Positions 34,060-43,518 are shown, counted from the first letter of the stretch. The stretch is 64,000 nt of DNA from a virus (IMGVR_UViG_3300008448_000001:124001-188000); one strand, 5' to 3'. Numbers and translations are program-made. Notes: generated from the sequence alone by a model not told the origin.

Positions 34060-35094
34060 ATGCCACGTCCTAACTTTTTCAACGACAACCTGAACCGCGT
34101 CTATCCTTTCAAAGAAGGAAGCTCGGGCGTTAATACGCCTGACTCCGGGCTTTTCGATTTTTACGCTTTGCCGGACAACGTGATAGTTGATTTTGGCGTT
34201 ATCATGGGCCCCGAGTCCGGCTTTGACGCCGAGATCGACGAAGTCTTCTTGTATCGCATCACGCGAGTAAACGCATCGGTATTCGAGTTTGAATTCCGCT
34301 GCACTGCTAGCAATTTGATGCATGCACCACTTATCTTTACCCGTTCGACCACCGCGGAACTATTCGAGACGGAGTTTGTCGAAAGCTTCACGCTTGACGA
34401 GGCGGCAATAAGCCTTTCAATGTCCGGCCAATTACCTGTGTCGACTTCCGACTCCGGTGTCGCGGAAGAATGCGGAGAGCCCCTTTGGTCCGGATTCATG
34501 GTCTCGGGCGACATGCAAAGCCTAGCTGCCCGAATACCAGCAGGCACAAGCCTTACCCGCGAAGACGTCTACTCGGCAATCATTGAACCGTGCCTGATAC
34601 AGAACTTGTACCTAAACCAAGTCGTGTCCGTTAACATCGCGAATTCAGACAGGACGCGAGCTCTTCGCCCGGAGACTTGCCCGCAGAACCAGTGGGACTT
34701 TGACGTCGGTCAGACTTACGTGTACGAAACGTGCTTGACCGGCAATATCAAGTTTAAAGCCGGTTTCAACATGTCTATAAGCCAAGACGTTGCCAGCTCT
34801 ACACTGGTTTTTGCGCCTACGCTCGGTGCGGGAGACGGTCAGCCTTGCGAGGAGATCGCAATCTTCCCTGGAGAAACTCCACCCGTTGGGTCCGATAACG
34901 GCTTGCTTGCAGGTGACTTTTATTGCAATGAAGCCTTGCGTTCGATTAACGGTTTGCAGGGACCGACTTTGACGTTCTTCGGGGAGTCGGGTGTTTCTAT
35001 AATAACGGACGTTGTAAACAAAAAATTAGTCATAGACATCAACTTAGCGGATTTGGCTGTCTGCGATTTTTCATTCAACTCCGTATCACTATAA
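34060..35094 (+). CDS. Tail-tip protein with N-terminal NxNxxRVYP module
   Basis: A 344-aa protein. FFNDNLNRVYPFKE at the start repeats the module seen at 28963 and 31570, and INGLQGPTLTFFGE near residue 290 parallels the INGxAP motif of the paralogues. Several cysteines (for example CLIQN and CPQNQ) fall in the second half. It is the last gene before the collagen-like fibre, so a fibre-attachment role is possible. No enzymatic motif. Confidence 0.6.
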   Translation: MPRPNFFNDNLNRVYPFKEGSSGVNTPDSGLFDFYALPDNVIVDFGVIMGPESGFDAEIDEVFLYRITRVNASVFEFEFRCTASNLMHAPLIFTRSTTAELFETEFVESFTLDEAAISLSMSGQLPVSTSDSGVAEECGEPLWSGFMVSGDMQSLAARIPAGTSLTREDVYSAIIEPCLIQNLYLNQVVSVNIANSDRTRALRPETCPQNQWDFDVGQTYVYETCLTGNIKFKAGFNMSISQDVASSTLVFAPTLGAGDGQPCEEIAIFPGETPPVGSDNGLLAGDFYCNEALRSINGLQGPTLTFFGESGVSIITDVVNKKLVIDINLADLAVCDFSFNSVSL

Positions 35095-35104
35095 GGCATA
35101 GGAC

Positions 35105-37882
35105 ATGGCGCCTACGACGCAGTGCCCACAGGGACCGCAGTCACCCGTGTTTGACATCGTCAAATGCGACGTGCCTTGCATTTTCCCTATTCCAGGTGGA
35201 AACTGGCTGATAAACCCACAGGTTCCGCAAGCCCCAGCGGATATCTTTGATTGTCCGTCGCTGCCTGTTCCGTTGCTCGACCCGGATCCAATTTGCCCAA
35301 TTCTTTCCGCCCAAGACGACATCACCACCAACGTGGTACCGATCGGAAGCGAAAGAGTTATTTTTACAGTGACAAAGGGTCAATGCTGCGATTACGTGTT
35401 GAACTTGCAGGTAGACTTTCCCTGTCCGGAAATAACGGGAGAGGCGAACGTCACTACCGTAGGACCTGGCGGAGCACCCTTTGCCAATTTAAACGTCAAC
35501 AAGTCTGGCGATTGCTCCTTTGACATTCAGCTGAACATCGGCTTGCCCAGCCCGCAGCTTGGACCGCAAGGACCGCAAGGACCGCAAGGCCCACAGGGTG
35601 CAGAAGGCCCACAAGGTGCAGAAGGGCCGCAGGGTGCAGAAGGCCCACAAGGACCGCAGGGGCCGGCTGGCCCACAGGGCCCACAAGGCCCGCAAGGTTT
35701 AATCGGACCACAAGGTTTAATCGGACCACAAGGTTTAATCGGACCGCAAGGAGCGGAGGGACCTCAAGGTACGGCAGGCCCGCAAGGTACACCCGGCCCT
35801 CAAGGCCCAATAGGCCCTGACGGTAATCCCGGGCCCGACGGCAATCCTGGGCCTGACGGTAACCCTGGACCGGACGGCAACCCCGGTCCTGACGGCAATC
35901 CCGGAGACCAAGGACCCCAAGGCGACCGCGGACCCCAAGGTCACCGTGGCCCGCAAGGTTACCCTGGCTACACGGGGGCCACCGGCTATCGTGGACCACA
36001 AGGGTATCGAGGTCCGCAAGGTTATCGCGGCCCTCAAGGATATCGCGGAGCGCAAGGCTACAGAGGTCCGCAAGGCTACAGAGGTCCGCAAGGTTACGAG
36101 GGTCCGCAAGGGCCACAGGGTCCCCAAGGAAAACGCGGCCCACAAGGCTATCGCGGACCACAGGGCCACCGTGGGCCACAGGGTTACCGTGGTGCGGAAG
36201 GCCCGCAAGGCCCTTGTTGCGAGGGATCGACAGGTACCACTGGGCCAACTGGTCCAACCGGTCCTACAGGTCCAACCGGGCCTACGGGTCCAACCGGGCC
36301 GACCACGCCTACTTACGAGTTACTCATCAGTTGGGAATTCAACGATCAACTGACGCCCGAGGTTGACCCGCCAGCCCCGTTAAAGTACGCCGGAGACAGC
36401 GAACTTTTCTACGCGGACCCCGACGCGGAATCGGCAAGGCAACAAGCTTTCTCGTTGCACGGTCAGATTTACTTCAACAACGCTTCGCTGGCTGCGGTCA
36501 CGCACATCTATGTCGAGAAATCAAACTACAACAGCGTAGACATATCCGCGTTGCTCGCCACAGCTAAACCCACCGACACGTTAAAAACTCGCGTGATGTC
36601 CGACGTCAACAAGTTCGGCATTTATCGAGTCTTGGCCGTCACGGAAGAAACAACGCTTTTCGACTACACAGTTGAAGCGATAACAACTAACGGCGCTTAC
36701 ACGTTGCTGGATCAGGTCGTTCTCGAAATTCAACCCACAGGTGCCCAGGGTGCAACGGGTGCGACCGGCCCAACGGGTAGCGGTGTGCCGGCGGGCGGAT
36801 TGACCGGGCAGGTGCTGGCGAAAAACACTGACACAAATTACGACACGGTTTGGATAGACAACTACGCCAAGGAACTACGCGTCACCGTCAAGAACATGTC
36901 CGGCGGTGTCATCAACAAAGGCCAAGCCGTTATGGCCACCGGGGCGACAGGGGATACGATCGAAGTTACTCTGGCAAACGCGGACGGTACTGTTCTTCCA
37001 CGTTACATGCTCGGCATAGCATCTGAAAACATAGCCAGTGAAGCCTCGGGTTACGTTACCCTGATTGGCGACATGCAACACCTGAATACCCTCAGCTACA
37101 CTGTGGGTACGGTGCTGTGGTTGAATCCGAGCACGCCTGGCGGGTTAACGGCGACAGAACCGGCGGCGAGCACTATACGCATGCCGGTGGCCATCGTTAC
37201 GCGGCAGCATGTCGAGAGTGGTCGAATTTATGTCCGCATGTATTTGCAGCAGACGGCTTTGCATGAGCTTTTTGACGTTAAGTTCAGCAGCCTGCAAAAC
37301 GGTAATTACCTTCGCTACGATAGCACGCTTTCGGCTTGGAAGAACGATGCAACCAGTCCCACGGGGGCAACCGGAACACAGGGCGCTACAGGGGCCACGG
37401 GCCCAGGCACAACAGTAAATGCGACTGCGACAAACACCGACGCCACGTTCTATCCCGTGTTCGTCGCAGCCGCTGGGAGTAACCAGACACCGAGTGTCGA
37501 CACAACGGCACCGTCGCTGAGCTACAACCCGAGCACCGATTTGCTCAACGTTGGCGGTTTGACCGCGAACAAGTACGCAACAGGTACCGGCATAGTTTCG
37601 GTGGTAACGGGTACAACTCGATCGCTGAGCAGTGCGGACAACGGTATTGTCTTAGAGTGCAGCAGCAGTTCGGCAGTGACAGTCACGGTTCCCACCGGGC
37701 TTCCAGTGGGTTTCACACTTACAATAATTCAAACTGGAACAGGTCAAATATCGTTTAGCGCGTCTGGGACCACGATAAACAACCGTCAAAGCCACACCAA
37801 GACCGCCGGGCGATGGGCCGTGGTATCGCTGATTCAACGTAGTACTAACAACTTCATTTTGGCTGGGGACACTGCCGCATAA
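35105..37882 (+). CDS. Collagen-like tail fibre protein
   Basis: A 925-aa protein. Residues about 153-398 are collagen-type Gly-X-Y triplets ([21 protein letters not shown]), about 80 triplets. A near-C-terminal GPCCEG break (Cys371-Cys372) resembles the cystine-knot GPCCGG of type III collagen, which cross-links three chains. The N-terminal 150 residues are a cysteine-bearing globular domain and the C-terminal 500 residues are a beta-rich tip. The latter has an [20 protein letters not shown] segment of the kind seen in fibre domains, plus two short GATGATGP collagen breaks. The trimeric fibre probably contacts the receptor. Confidence 0.9.
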   Translation: MAPTTQCPQGPQSPVFDIVKCDVPCIFPIPGGNWLINPQVPQAPADIFDCPSLPVPLLDPDPICPILSAQDDITTNVVPIGSERVIFTVTKGQCCDYVLNLQVDFPCPEITGEANVTTVGPGGAPFANLNVNKSGDCSFDIQLNIGLPSPQLGPQGPQGPQGPQGAEGPQGAEGPQGAEGPQGPQGPAGPQGPQGPQGLIGPQGLIGPQGLIGPQGAEGPQGTAGPQGTPGPQGPIGPDGNPGPDGNPGPDGNPGPDGNPGPDGNPGDQGPQGDRGPQGHRGPQGYPGYTGATGYRGPQGYRGPQGYRGPQGYRGAQGYRGPQGYRGPQGYEGPQGPQGPQGKRGPQGYRGPQGHRGPQGYRGAEGPQGPCCEGSTGTTGPTGPTGPTGPTGPTGPTGPTTPTYELLISWEFNDQLTPEVDPPAPLKYAGDSELFYADPDAESARQQAFSLHGQIYFNNASLAAVTHIYVEKSNYNSVDISALLATAKPTDTLKTRVMSDVNKFGIYRVLAVTEETTLFDYTVEAITTNGAYTLLDQVVLEIQPTGAQGATGATGPTGSGVPAGGLTGQVLAKNTDTNYDTVWIDNYAKELRVTVKNMSGGVINKGQAVMATGATGDTIEVTLANADGTVLPRYMLGIASENIASEASGYVTLIGDMQHLNTLSYTVGTVLWLNPSTPGGLTATEPAASTIRMPVAIVTRQHVESGRIYVRMYLQQTALHELFDVKFSSLQNGNYLRYDSTLSAWKNDATSPTGATGTQGATGATGPGTTVNATATNTDATFYPVFVAAAGSNQTPSVDTTAPSLSYNPSTDLLNVGGLTANKYATGTGIVSVVTGTTRSLSSADNGIVLECSSSSAVTVTVPTGLPVGFTLTIIQTGTGQISFSASGTTINNRQSHTKTAGRWAVVSLIQRSTNNFILAGDTAA
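35562..36303 (+). repeat. Collagen-coding triplet repeat tract
   Basis: The DNA encodes ([12 protein letters not shown])n with near-identical short units. Examples are GGTTTAATCGGACC repeated three times around 35696-35745, five GGxCCxGACGG units at about 35815-35900, and nine-base GGTCCAACC units at about 36246-36300. Such tracts are prone to slipped-strand changes in fibre length. The minus strand is also open here but mirrors the tract. Confidence 0.85.
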
Positions 37883-38301
37883 TGATTCCCTTTTCTGGTT
37901 TCTTTAACTCGCATCCACCGGCGACTACGGGGCCTACGGGCACGGACTGGGCCAATTTGACCTACAGCTACGGAACAGCTAGCAGCAACATAACCAGTCG
38001 GCAGCTGGCTTCGGCGATCACGCTTAAGGTTGTCAATCTGACGAACCCGTCGGCCATCCAACTTTTCTACAGCATCTCCGCGACCGAAGTCACCGGCAGT
38101 CAGTTCGGTTTACCGTTCTCTCCCCCGTGGGATCCAGTTGCGGCCAGCCCCGGAAGCACTTTCTCCGTTTCGGCAGGGCAGTGGGTCAGCTTCACTTGTT
38201 ACAGCGATTCTCTCGCAACAGTGGCACCGCAAACCATCGAAGTCCGAAACAATGCAGACAACACGCTTATCGACACTTTCACTATCCAAGTGACAGCTTA
38301 A
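37882..38301 (+). CDS. Small beta-rich fibre-associated protein
   Basis: A 139-aa protein overlapping the fibre stop by one base (TAATG). It starts with a short collagen-like ATTGPTGT and continues as a beta-sandwich-like domain (LKVVNLTNPSAIQLFYSISA; AGQWVSFTCYSDSLATVAPQ), recalling Ig-like or fibre tip modules. It probably caps or chaperones the collagen fibre. Not recognised beyond this. A 61-base gap separates it from the next gene. Confidence 0.55.
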   Translation: MIPFSGFFNSHPPATTGPTGTDWANLTYSYGTASSNITSRQLASAITLKVVNLTNPSAIQLFYSISATEVTGSQFGLPFSPPWDPVAASPGSTFSVSAGQWVSFTCYSDSLATVAPQTIEVRNNADNTLIDTFTIQVTA

Positions 38302-38362
38302 AACCAGTCACTTGCAACGGCGACTGCGTCTGCTAAAGTGAATCTTTTCACGGGAGTTCTAC

Positions 38363-38701
38363 ATGCTAGATCTAGTGTTAGAAGTGGATCTTCGCGATCC
38401 AACAGAAGTTGATACCGTTAAAGCGTATTGCGTGCTTACGGAAATCAGCCTTAAACTGGATACGAAAGACGTTTGTTGCGTCTTCACCTGCTGGAAAAGC
38501 CTGGAAGCGAGAACGCACGGCTGTAAACCTTTTGCGGTTTTACCTGTTGTAGTCGAGCAAGATGCGGTTCTCCGCGCAGTATTCGACCGCCACTTTGAAG
38601 GCCTAACCGCGATGTGCGATGAACTGGTGCAGTCCTTAAGACAACCGGAAAAGAAAGCAAGGATAGAACAGAATGCCAGAAAAAATACCGTTGGTGCTTA
38701 A
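38363..38701 (+). CDS. Small hypothetical protein upstream of the glycosyltransferases
   Basis: A 112-aa protein with GGGAG (38352-38356) before ATG 38363. Mostly beta in the first half and helical with a lysine/arginine-rich end in the second. It overlaps the glycosyltransferase start by 29 bases. No family recognised. The coupling suggests it acts with the glycosyltransferase. Confidence 0.5.
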   Translation: MLDLVLEVDLRDPTEVDTVKAYCVLTEISLKLDTKDVCCVFTCWKSLEARTHGCKPFAVLPVVVEQDAVLRAVFDRHFEGLTAMCDELVQSLRQPEKKARIEQNARKNTVGA

Positions 38702-40655
38702 ACACGGTCACCCGCACGCCATGGGTGATACGATTCTTTTTACTTCCATTGTGCGGGATCTGCACGCGGCCTACCCTGGAAAATACGAGACCGAGGTTGT
38801 TACAAATTTTACGAACGTGTGGTGGAACAATCCGCACGTTGTGAAGCTTTCCGCCTCGCAACGATCCTTAGCACGAATTGTCACGATGGACTGGGGAAAA
38901 GCAATCAAGCAGCACGCGATCGACGAAAAGGGAAACAAGCGGCACATACTCTCCTGGTACCACCATAACTTCGAAGAGAAGACCGGAATAAGGGTTCCCG
39001 TCACGAAGCCTAAAGCAGACTTGTATCTGTCGGACGACGAAAAGACACGTCGTTTGGCCGGAAGGTACTGGGTGGTCGTATCGGGCGGTAAACTCGACGC
39101 CACAGTAAAACACTGGCACGCTCACCGCATGCAAGAAGTCATCGACAAACTTAAAGCTGAAGGAATAAGCTGTGTGCAAGTGGGTGCAACACAAACCAAT
39201 CACGTTCACCCGCCACTGGAGCGAACGCTCAACCTCATCGGGCAGACGGATAATGTCCGGGACTTGTGGAACATCATATTGCATGCGGACGGCGTGATAT
39301 GCGGCATCACGGGTGCAATGCACATAGCCGCCGCGTTCGACAAGCCTTGCGTGGTGTACGCGGGAGGGAGGGAGGACCCTTGGTTCGAAGCCTACACGAA
39401 TGAGTACAAAGCCTTCGGGCCGGAAGCTTCGGCAGTCAATGTGCCGCATCGTTACCTGCACACCGTGGGCAAGCTACCGTGCTGCGAAACGTACGGGTGC
39501 TGGAGAAACAGGGTAGTTCCACTGGATCCTTCCGACAGGAACCGGAAGGTACATTTGCTTTGTCAAAATCCCGTGAAACCGGTTGAAACCCATCCCGTGG
39601 CCGGCTGCCAGGACTTGATACTACCCGCTGACGTGGTTTCGGCTGTGATGTCTTACTATTCCGATGGCACGATTCCGGCGGTCGATAAGTCTTCCGTTGT
39701 AAGCCAGAGTCTTCAAGTACCGGTTGTTGAGCTGGTGGAGTACAAGGAATCCCCTGTGCAGCTTATACGTGAACCGTCACGGCCCGAGGTACCGCAGAAG
39801 CAGCACCAGATGTCGCACCCCTTGGAGCTCAAGGCGAATCATACGGGACGAATCGCAAAGACAATTCAAGGCATAGATGATCCGGCAATTGGCGGAAAGG
39901 TCACGATCTTCGTTCTGTGCTACGGTCCGTACACGTCTCTTGCGACGCGTTGCATCGACGGCATACTTCGAACGGTGCCTGCCGACAAGCTGGACCTTCG
40001 CGTTGCGACTAATCAAGTGCCCAAGTCCACCTTGAATTACTTGAAAACAACACCTGCTACGAAAATCTACGAGCACAGTGCTAACGACTTCAAGTACCCG
40101 GTAATGCGGCAAATGTTTTACGACGAAGAGCACCCGATTAAGACCGAGTACATGGTCTGGTTCGATGACGACACGTGGATTTCTAACCCTGCTTGGCTCA
40201 GCGACCTGTGCACGACCATTGCTGCAAATCATAAAAACGGCTTTAGACTTTACGGCAACATGATGTTCCACGATCTCGGCATTTACGCGAACGCCGGCTA
40301 CCGTCCAGACAGCTGGTTCAAAGGAGCGACCTGGCATAAAGGCAAACCACTTAGATCGAAAACTGGCGGCGAGGATGTTTCGAACGGATCCGTAATTGAT
40401 TTCGCGGTCGGATGGTGTTGGGCGCTGCACACGCAGACGATGCGACAGGCGGACATTCCCGACTGCCGGCTGCTTCACAACGGCGGCGACATTACAATCG
40501 GCGAGCAGTTGCACCAGACCGGCTACGGTATAAAGCAATGGAACAAAAACAAAAGTCTTGTTGCCTGTCCGTCTCGCGAGCAAGGCGGAAGACGAGGGGC
40601 AAGTCAGCGTTTTCCGTGGGACCCTAAATTCGAGATGTCACAAATTAGGCGATAA
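38673..40655 (+). CDS. Bifunctional glycosyltransferase: GT9-like plus GT2-like domains
   Basis: A 660-aa fused protein. The first half (about 1-330) looks like a heptosyltransferase-type GT9: an N-terminal HGHPHAMGDTILFTSIVRDL loop and a donor-site ADGVICGITGAMHIAAAF (about 207-224). The second half (from about 405) opens with KVTIFVLCYGPYTSLATRC and has a metal/donor DDD motif in VWFDDDTW (about 495-499), as in GT-A fold GT2 enzymes. It would move sugars from activated donors onto a protein or glycan. It lies three genes after the collagen fibre, so fibre or host-surface glycosylation are both possible. Domain calls are by motif only. Confidence 0.8.
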   Translation: MPEKIPLVLKHGHPHAMGDTILFTSIVRDLHAAYPGKYETEVVTNFTNVWWNNPHVVKLSASQRSLARIVTMDWGKAIKQHAIDEKGNKRHILSWYHHNFEEKTGIRVPVTKPKADLYLSDDEKTRRLAGRYWVVVSGGKLDATVKHWHAHRMQEVIDKLKAEGISCVQVGATQTNHVHPPLERTLNLIGQTDNVRDLWNIILHADGVICGITGAMHIAAAFDKPCVVYAGGREDPWFEAYTNEYKAFGPEASAVNVPHRYLHTVGKLPCCETYGCWRNRVVPLDPSDRNRKVHLLCQNPVKPVETHPVAGCQDLILPADVVSAVMSYYSDGTIPAVDKSSVVSQSLQVPVVELVEYKESPVQLIREPSRPEVPQKQHQMSHPLELKANHTGRIAKTIQGIDDPAIGGKVTIFVLCYGPYTSLATRCIDGILRTVPADKLDLRVATNQVPKSTLNYLKTTPATKIYEHSANDFKYPVMRQMFYDEEHPIKTEYMVWFDDDTWISNPAWLSDLCTTIAANHKNGFRLYGNMMFHDLGIYANAGYRPDSWFKGATWHKGKPLRSKTGGEDVSNGSVIDFAVGWCWALHTQTMRQADIPDCRLLHNGGDITIGEQLHQTGYGIKQWNKNKSLVACPSREQGGRRGASQRFPWDPKFEMSQIRR

Positions 40656-40657
40656 AC

Positions 40658-41272
40658 ATGAAAAAAGTTTTTACGTATTATGAACCCGTTAGTCAGCTTG
40701 AACGTCAACTTGAACAGATTGATGTCTGCCGCCAATCCTGGGAAAGAAACGGTTGGAAGTTGGAAGTGATCGGAGAATCTGTTGCAAGCAGATCCGCTTT
40801 TTACGCCCAATACGTTGAAGCCATAACCAAGCTTCCGACCGTAAATCCCGGCAAATACAACTATCACTGTTACATGCGTTGGTTGGCCATGGCCGAGATC
40901 GGCGGCGGCATCATGATAGATTACGACGTCGTGAATATCTCTTTGATGCAGCCAGATGTCTTCGAACCTTCAGCGATCGCGGTTCACTGCGGCCACGTAC
41001 CTTGTACTGTGTCCGGCTCTGCCGAAAATTATCTGCGGGTTTGTCGGGAATTTTGCGACCTGGCGAAACGACCTTGGCATTTTATTGAAATTTTCGGCAA
41101 ACCCCACACTTCTGACATGGTTATGCTGGCCACCGGGCTTATCCAGTTCGACGAAAAATACACCGTAACGGAATACCCGGTGCCGGGGCAACTTATACAC
41201 TGCAAGACGGACGCCTGCAATCTTGCAAAAAAACCAAAATTAGAGATAATGAAATCGTTGCTTGGCACATAA
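40658..41272 (+). CDS. Glycosyltransferase, GT32-like
   Basis: A 204-aa protein two bases after the bifunctional enzyme. It carries YMRWLAMAEIGGGIMIDYDV (about 72-91), the RxxALxxxGGxYxDxD pattern typical of DXD sugar transferases (GT32 or related). The protein is short for that family, roughly the catalytic core only. With its neighbour it makes a two-enzyme, three-domain glycosylation set. The acceptor is unknown. Confidence 0.75.
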   Translation: MKKVFTYYEPVSQLERQLEQIDVCRQSWERNGWKLEVIGESVASRSAFYAQYVEAITKLPTVNPGKYNYHCYMRWLAMAEIGGGIMIDYDVVNISLMQPDVFEPSAIAVHCGHVPCTVSGSAENYLRVCREFCDLAKRPWHFIEIFGKPHTSDMVMLATGLIQFDEKYTVTEYPVPGQLIHCKTDACNLAKKPKLEIMKSLLGT

Positions 41273-41287
41273 TTTGAGGCGAAATTG

Positions 41288-41725
41288 ATGGCTAGACGGA
41301 TCCAGCTTACAAAGTCAGAAACCGGAACTGTCGTATTCCCTAACTACGGTGCTTACCGCTTGCGTGTCGACGTGACGGACTTCGAGGGAAACGACATAGA
41401 CGGTAACGTGTTCATTTATCGTCGAAACCCGCCTAGCCCGCACACGGATCTTAGCACGGATATATTTGAAGCGGTTGCAGGACCACCGCAACTTGCAGAC
41501 ATACCTGCAGGTGCACCGGATCCGGATCAAAGCTGGCCCTACTATCGCTTGAGCTACGTGGAGCTCGACGTCGCCTCGACGGCTCAAGCGACGGCCATTT
41601 GGGATGAGATACAGCACGAAGTCGGGGTGTTGGTCGCGGCGATGAACCGATTGGACACACTGCAGCCAACGCAAGTCGTCTGGATACCCGATGCACCTGA
41701 AACCTCCACATCAAGTTCTATCTAA
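41288..41725 (+). CDS. Hypothetical beta-rich protein
   Basis: A 145-aa protein with GAGGCG upstream of ATG 41288 (an in-frame TTG at 41285 is less likely). N-terminal beta strands (TGTVVFPNYGAYRLRVDVTD) suggest an Ig-like domain, followed by a proline-rich turn and a helix. The C-terminus ends in a Ser/Thr tail. No family recognised. It is probably still part of the virion/glycan cluster. Confidence 0.5.
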   Translation: MARRIQLTKSETGTVVFPNYGAYRLRVDVTDFEGNDIDGNVFIYRRNPPSPHTDLSTDIFEAVAGPPQLADIPAGAPDPDQSWPYYRLSYVELDVASTAQATAIWDEIQHEVGVLVAAMNRLDTLQPTQVVWIPDAPETSTSSSI

Positions 41726-41726
41726 C

Positions 41727-42023
41727 ATGGCAACACACAAACTGCTGGTACTCGAGGACACAGTTCTCCTTACACTTGCGACAAACCCGAATTTTGTACG
41801 GGAATTTCCGTTCCTTGCGAGCGGTGCCGTGCCCACAGCAAAGAAAAGCTGCAAGCCCTGCAATCGGGCGGCGTCCAAACGCGTGCAGGCGATGCAAACC
41901 ATAAAGCAGTCTATTGTCAACATGGGTGTTGAGAAGAAGAAACGGCTGAAAGAGATGCTTAGCGCGGAGAAGCTTCGCCTTCGTGTTGCTCAAAACGGTA
42001 AGGTCGTAGAGTACACTTTTTAG
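41727..42023 (+). CDS. Small basic protein with CxxC motif
   Basis: A 98-aa protein starting one base after the previous stop. It has a CKPCNRAA segment (about 46-53) that could bind zinc, followed by a lysine-rich helical region (VEKKKRLKEMLSAEKLRLRV). No family recognised. It ends immediately upstream of the first large non-coding region. A nucleic-acid-binding role is possible but unproven. Confidence 0.5.
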   Translation: MATHKLLVLEDTVLLTLATNPNFVREFPFLASGAVPTAKKSCKPCNRAASKRVQAMQTIKQSIVNMGVEKKKRLKEMLSAEKLRLRVAQNGKVVEYTF

Positions 42024-42039
42024 ACCTTAATTTAGGGTA

Positions 42040-42911
42040 AAAACGTGTCAGAATAATATGCAGACGACTTATCGTTTGCAGGTCGGTCGAAGTACAAAGG
42101 CAAACGTACTTTCACTGGCTGAAGTCGAGTATCGCAAAGACCGCACTCACTTGATGTAAAAATCAAGCCGAGGGTAACAGCGTCTTTTGTCTTTGCGATA
42201 TTTGCGGGCGGCTAGCACTTGTGTCGTCCTCACCGAGATCTTCTCTATATGGGTCTTGTGAAGCATTACTGTGTGGCGTGTAAAAGTACACGTGGCACGG
42301 TTTCGGGGTTGAACTAAAAGTCTGAAAAGACATCCCCCAGTTAGTGAAAAACTGTTCTGATGAAAAGTCCTAAATTTCTGTGGGCTTCTTCGTTGGCGTC
42401 TTGTTGTATCTTTTTACGCAAGGCGAAGCCAAAAAGCAGTGAACGTTCCGAGAACATACCTTCTCGTTAAAACATAGGTAACGTGGTTACTAGCTCCACT
42501 AAAAAAAGGCTAGCAGATGTTTTGATCAAAAACGATTAAAGCACCCAGTGCGAGTCTGGCGTTTTGTCCAACGTAAAACGATACGCAAAGCTACCGCGAA
42601 GGAGCCATTAATAATCCGGGGAAGTTCTGGATCGCTTAGCAAGCGGCAACAGCTCGTACCCTTAGGCTAACAACCTAAGCTAGCCTGGGCATACAGGTAA
42701 AAATGCAGAGCTCACTCTTTTAGGGGTCCTAGTTACAGGATTCGATTACCGCAAGCATAAAGACTGGTGAGAGTCTTTACTGAGTAAGCGGTATACGGCA
42801 CCATGAATCAGCCTCTACGTGGCGGTGCTAGATAACCAACCGATGATTCATTCCGCGTGTTTTACCACGCAAGCTCTACCGCATTCAGTGGATGCGGCGG
42901 TGGGGCTTTTT
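42040..42911 (+). ncRNA. Candidate large structured non-coding RNA (about 870 nt)
   Basis: No supported coding frame fills the 914 bases between two genes, yet the plus strand is dense in exact structure. There is a hairpin TGCAGACG/CGTTTGCA (42059-42080). A perfect 12-bp helix, 42130-42141 with 42189-42200, encloses CTTGAT/ATCAAG. Hairpins sit at 42661-42679 and 42747-42793, where TACCGC/GCGGTA encloses the perfect 8-bp TAAAGACT/AGTCTTTA. An H-type pseudoknot has GCACC (42798-42802) pairing with GGTGC (42824-42828), and ATGAATCA (42803-42810) with TGATTCAT (42844-42851). A hairpin at 42855-42870 and a terminator end it. Size and phage setting recall giant RNAs such as GOLLD or ROOL, but no family is assigned. 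The 5' end is estimated. Confidence 0.75.
42872..42911 (+). terminator. Intrinsic terminator ending the first large RNA
   Basis: GCTCTACCGCAT pairs with ATGCGG...GGTGGGGC (G-U pairs and a small bulge), followed by five Ts (42907-42911). It lies 27 bases before the next start and marks the probable 3' end of the structured RNA. Confidence 0.75.
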
Positions 42912-42937
42912 ACTTTTGCATTCACAAGGATAAAATT

Positions 42938-43414
42938 ATGTTTTCTTTTTTGTTCAAAAAGCAAACCCCGGCAGCGACTCCCGTCAAGCGGAAAACCAAG
43001 TTTGAGCAAGCTGTGGCGTTTGCAAGATCCGCATGGCCGTTGCCGTCCGACTACTCCGATTGGTTTGCTCATAACCATTTCGACGTGCTAGTAATGCGCG
43101 GTTTGGATGAGCCAAGGGACTCGCAATCTCCGTTACATCGTGTAATGGAGGCATGGCACGCTAGCGTGCCAAAGGAGCTGCGTGACGAGCTGCTCGCTTC
43201 GGAAGAGTACCGCCAAGCGGTACTGCATGTGTTCTCGAGGCAGACGGAAGAAAGCCTTTCCAAGTTGCTTTCAAAAATGGGCGATCACGGCTACTGGGCG
43301 CCGATGGCGGCTTGTGTCCGGGATGTCCTGGCTCGCAAATGGTACGGGGCGATGCGAATTGTCCGTCTCAACGATGACGGGAAAATTCATTACAACTACA
43401 CCGTACGCGACTAG
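42938..43414 (+). CDS. Hypothetical protein after the first non-coding region
   Basis: A 158-aa protein with AAGGA (42926-42930) before ATG 42938. The first 25 residues (FSFLFKKQTPAATPVKRKTK) are short, basic and not a full membrane helix. The rest is helical with many charged residues and several Trp (FARSAWPLPSDYSDWFAHN). No known family was recognised. It lies between a terminator upstream and three stacked terminators downstream, so it is a small independent unit. Confidence 0.6.
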   Translation: MFSFLFKKQTPAATPVKRKTKFEQAVAFARSAWPLPSDYSDWFAHNHFDVLVMRGLDEPRDSQSPLHRVMEAWHASVPKELRDELLASEEYRQAVLHVFSRQTEESLSKLLSKMGDHGYWAPMAACVRDVLARKWYGAMRIVRLNDDGKIHYNYTVRD

Positions 43415-43451
43415 GCTCGAGTCCTGGGCAGGACGTTAAAAGGCTCAAAAG

Positions 43452-43517
43452 AAATCAAATCAAAATTCGCGAGTTGCTTACGCGAACACCTTCTGATTTG
43501 ATTTTTATTTGCAACTC
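43452..43517 (+). terminator. Hairpin with pseudoknot potential; first of three stacked terminators
   Basis: Perfect 11-bp stem AAATCAAATCA (43452-43462) with TGATTTGATTT (43494-43504) enclosing TTCGCG/CGCGAA (43466-43471 with 43481-43486). A T-rich run follows (TTTTTATTT, from 43502). The apical-loop GAGTTGC (43471-43477) is complementary to GCAACTC (43511-43517), so it could fold into a pseudoknot. Whether it acts as terminator or attenuator is unclear. Confidence 0.6.
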
Positions 43518-43518
43518 C

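Noticed and set aside
35496-36257. Long open frames on the minus strand opposite the collagen tract
   Set aside because: They are mirrors of the GGxCCx repeat, highly biased in composition, and lack a ribosome binding site or fit with neighbouring genes.
42040-42911. tmRNA, RNase P or group I intron identity for the first RNA
   Set aside because: I saw no tRNA-like ends, no GAGGAAAGTCC-type RNase P core and no group I conserved core; only size and structure support an RNA.
42819-43091. 90-aa frame across the pseudoknot and terminator of the first RNA
   Set aside because: It crosses the pseudoknot, the terminator and the start of the supported gene at 42938 in another frame.
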